Source: Bacillota bacterium
GTDB lineage: Bacteria; Bacillota; Clostridia; Lachnospirales; Lachnospiraceae
DNA: 5,802 nucleotides
Reading direction: 5' to 3'
Assembly (NCBI GenBank): GCA_023413555.1
Contig: JAEZPG010000089.1
Coordinates: 1-5,802, forward strand
The first letter of the stretch is position 1. Every line of letters starts with the position of its first letter. Positions 4,642 through 5,802 of this stretch are shown piece after piece. The notes under the pieces are model-generated. The model saw only the letters and a list, made by a program, of their open reading frames with translations. It ran no database searches and was not told the origin of the DNA. The translations under genes were made by a program, and so were the position numbers.

Positions 4642-5802
4642 GTGAAGAAATTAATGAAGAAAATATTAGCATCTGTACTATGTGTATCTATGATGGGAGC
4701 TCTACTAGCAGGGTGTGGTAAAGCATCTAATGAGAAAAAGGATTCAGGAAGTACTGATAAAGAAGGTGTAGAAATCGCATTAGTATGTTCTGCAGATGGA
4801 AAAAATGATAACGGTTATAACCAACGTGCAGTAGAAGAATTAGAGAAGATAGGAAAAGAGAATAATATTGGTGTCAAGGTTGTTGAAACTTCTGATAGCC
4901 TTTCTGTACCAAATGCTATGAAGCAGCTAGCTGAAGGTGGAGCTAAATTAATTTTTAACATGGAATATGACTTTGATGCTTTAATCACAGGTGTTGGTGG
5001 TGATAAACCACTAGCCGAGCAATATCCAGATACGACATTTGTTGTGTTTAATGCTTCCCCTAATTTAGATGAAGCGGGAAAACCAATACATAAAAACGTT
5101 GTCACAGTTTTATTTGACGTTCATGAAGGCTCTTTTCTAGCTGGTTATCTAGGTGTTTATACCAATGAAAACCTAAAGACCTTATTTGATGCCTCTAAGT
5201 ATGGTTTTAATATGGATCAACAAACAAATCGTAAAATTGGTTATATTGGAGCGAACTCATCAGAAGGTATTTTAGTATTCCTATATGGATATATGGAAGG
5301 TGCAAGTTATGCATGCCAAGAACTTAATGTTGAATACGAATTAGTTGGCAAACATGATGCGGGCTTTGCAGATGCTACCATTGGCTCTAGTTTTGCAGAC
5401 TCTTTCTATAGCAATGGTGGAAATGTTCTTTATAGTGTAGCAGGTACAGTTGGTACTGGTGTAACCTCAAAGGCGGCTGACGCAAAACGTTTTGCTATTG
5501 AAGTAGATGCAGATAAAGATAACACAAGACCTGGAAACATTCTGACATCAGTTCTTAAAAATACTAATGTACCGGTGAAAGAGATTTGTGAGGCTTACAA
5601 ATCGGATAAAATTGATTCTTTAGAAGATATTCTTACTTATGATGTTGCAAGTGGTGGTTCTGGAATTACTGATTTAAGCGTAATCTCTCAATACATTACG
5701 GATGAAGGTAAAGATACATGGGCTGACATTCAAAATAAATTAAAGGCAGTAAAAGATAAAATAGCTAGTGGTGATATTGTAGTTACCAATGGTCAGGCTG
5801 GA
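4642..5802 (+). CDS. BMP/PnrA-family ABC transporter substrate-binding lipoprotein (3' end outside window)
   Basis: The frame is open for 387 codons to the window edge. Residues 1-24 are a lipoprotein signal peptide: KKLMKK, a hydrophobic core, and lipobox LLAGC with Cys25 as the lipidated residue. A Gly/Ser/Lys-rich linker follows. From residue 43 it has the periplasmic-binding fold of the BMP family: IALVCSADGKNDNGYNQRAV (usual 'D.sFNQ', with Tyr for Phe), HEGSFLAGYLGVY at 161-173, RKIGYIGANSSEG at 197-209, ADSFYSNGGNVLYSVAGTVG at 252-271 and FAIEVDADKDNTRPGNILTS at 284-303. That last motif has Lys where 'VD.DQ' is common. Known members (PnrA/TmpC, BmpA, Med) bind purine or other nucleosides, or ribose-like ligands, outside the membrane and hand them to an ABC importer. 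The ATPase and two permease genes would be expected beyond the window. Length suggests only a short C-terminus is missing. It is probably cotranscribed with the hydrolase. Confidence 0.95.
   Translation, partial: MKKLMKKILASVLCVSMMGALLAGCGKASNEKKDSGSTDKEGVEIALVCSADGKNDNGYNQRAVEELEKIGKENNIGVKVVETSDSLSVPNAMKQLAEGGAKLIFNMEYDFDALITGVGGDKPLAEQYPDTTFVVFNASPNLDEAGKPIHKNVVTVLFDVHEGSFLAGYLGVYTNENLKTLFDASKYGFNMDQQTNRKIGYIGANSSEGILVFLYGYMEGASYACQELNVEYELVGKHDAGFADATIGSSFADSFYSNGGNVLYSVAGTVGTGVTSKAADAKRFAIEVDADKDNTRPGNILTSVLKNTNVPVKEICEAYKSDKIDSLEDILTYDVASGGSGITDLSVISQYITDEGKDTWADIQNKLKAVKDKIASGDIVVTNGQAG

Noticed and set aside
4815..5105. Minus-strand 96-codon open frame
   Set aside because: It lies opposite the BMP lipoprotein coding sequence, whose motifs are clear; the reverse translation has no recognisable motif.

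Overview
The low G+C content, strong AGGAGG-type ribosome binding sites, TTGACA/TATAAT promoters and gene families (BMP lipoprotein, DUF5808/PH membrane protein, BcrA-like ABC transporter with its own two-component system) suggest a Gram-positive Clostridia chromosome, most likely Lachnospiraceae-like. This assignment is by eye; no database search was possible. All supported genes lie on the + strand.

Left part (about 1-2184): a gene graveyard. The window opens with the C-terminal tail of an EamA/DMT-type permease. An overlapping start-less 55-codon reading frame follows, then a good rho-independent terminator (268-318). Beyond it lies what remains of a four-gene module: an OmpR-family response regulator, a BcrA-type ABC ATPase, its ABC-2-type permease and a sensor histidine kinase. 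All four are still in order but each is broken. The regulator lacks its acidic N-terminus, has an in-frame TAG and loses most of its DNA-binding domain. The ATPase lacks the Walker A end and the centre with the signature and Walker B motifs. Only the last part of the permease remains, and it is frameshifted. The kinase keeps its phospho-acceptor histidine but stops inside the ATP-binding domain. The ABC segments are fused into misleading open frames (1028-1435 joins ATPase tail to permease; 1447-2184 joins permease tail to kinase). A promoter-like sequence (343-372) and ribosome binding site still precede the module. In intact relatives such modules sense and export peptide antibiotics such as bacitracin or lantibiotics.

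Middle part (2185-3864): two intact genes. The first encodes a multi-pass membrane protein with a DUF5808-like segment and a C-terminal bacterial PH-like domain (function unknown). The second encodes a flavodoxin-fold NAD(P)H:quinone oxidoreductase-type enzyme.

Right part (3865-5802): a near-consensus promoter (3923-3951) drives an isochorismatase-like cysteine hydrolase. It is followed 21 bases later by a BMP/PnrA-family substrate-binding lipoprotein that runs off the window. Both genes probably share a transcript, and they look like the start of an uptake-plus-hydrolysis operon for a small nitrogenous compound, perhaps a nucleoside, nucleobase or ureido/amide compound. This is the most functionally interesting intact unit. 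I found no CRISPR array, rRNA, tRNA, insertion sequence or riboswitch.
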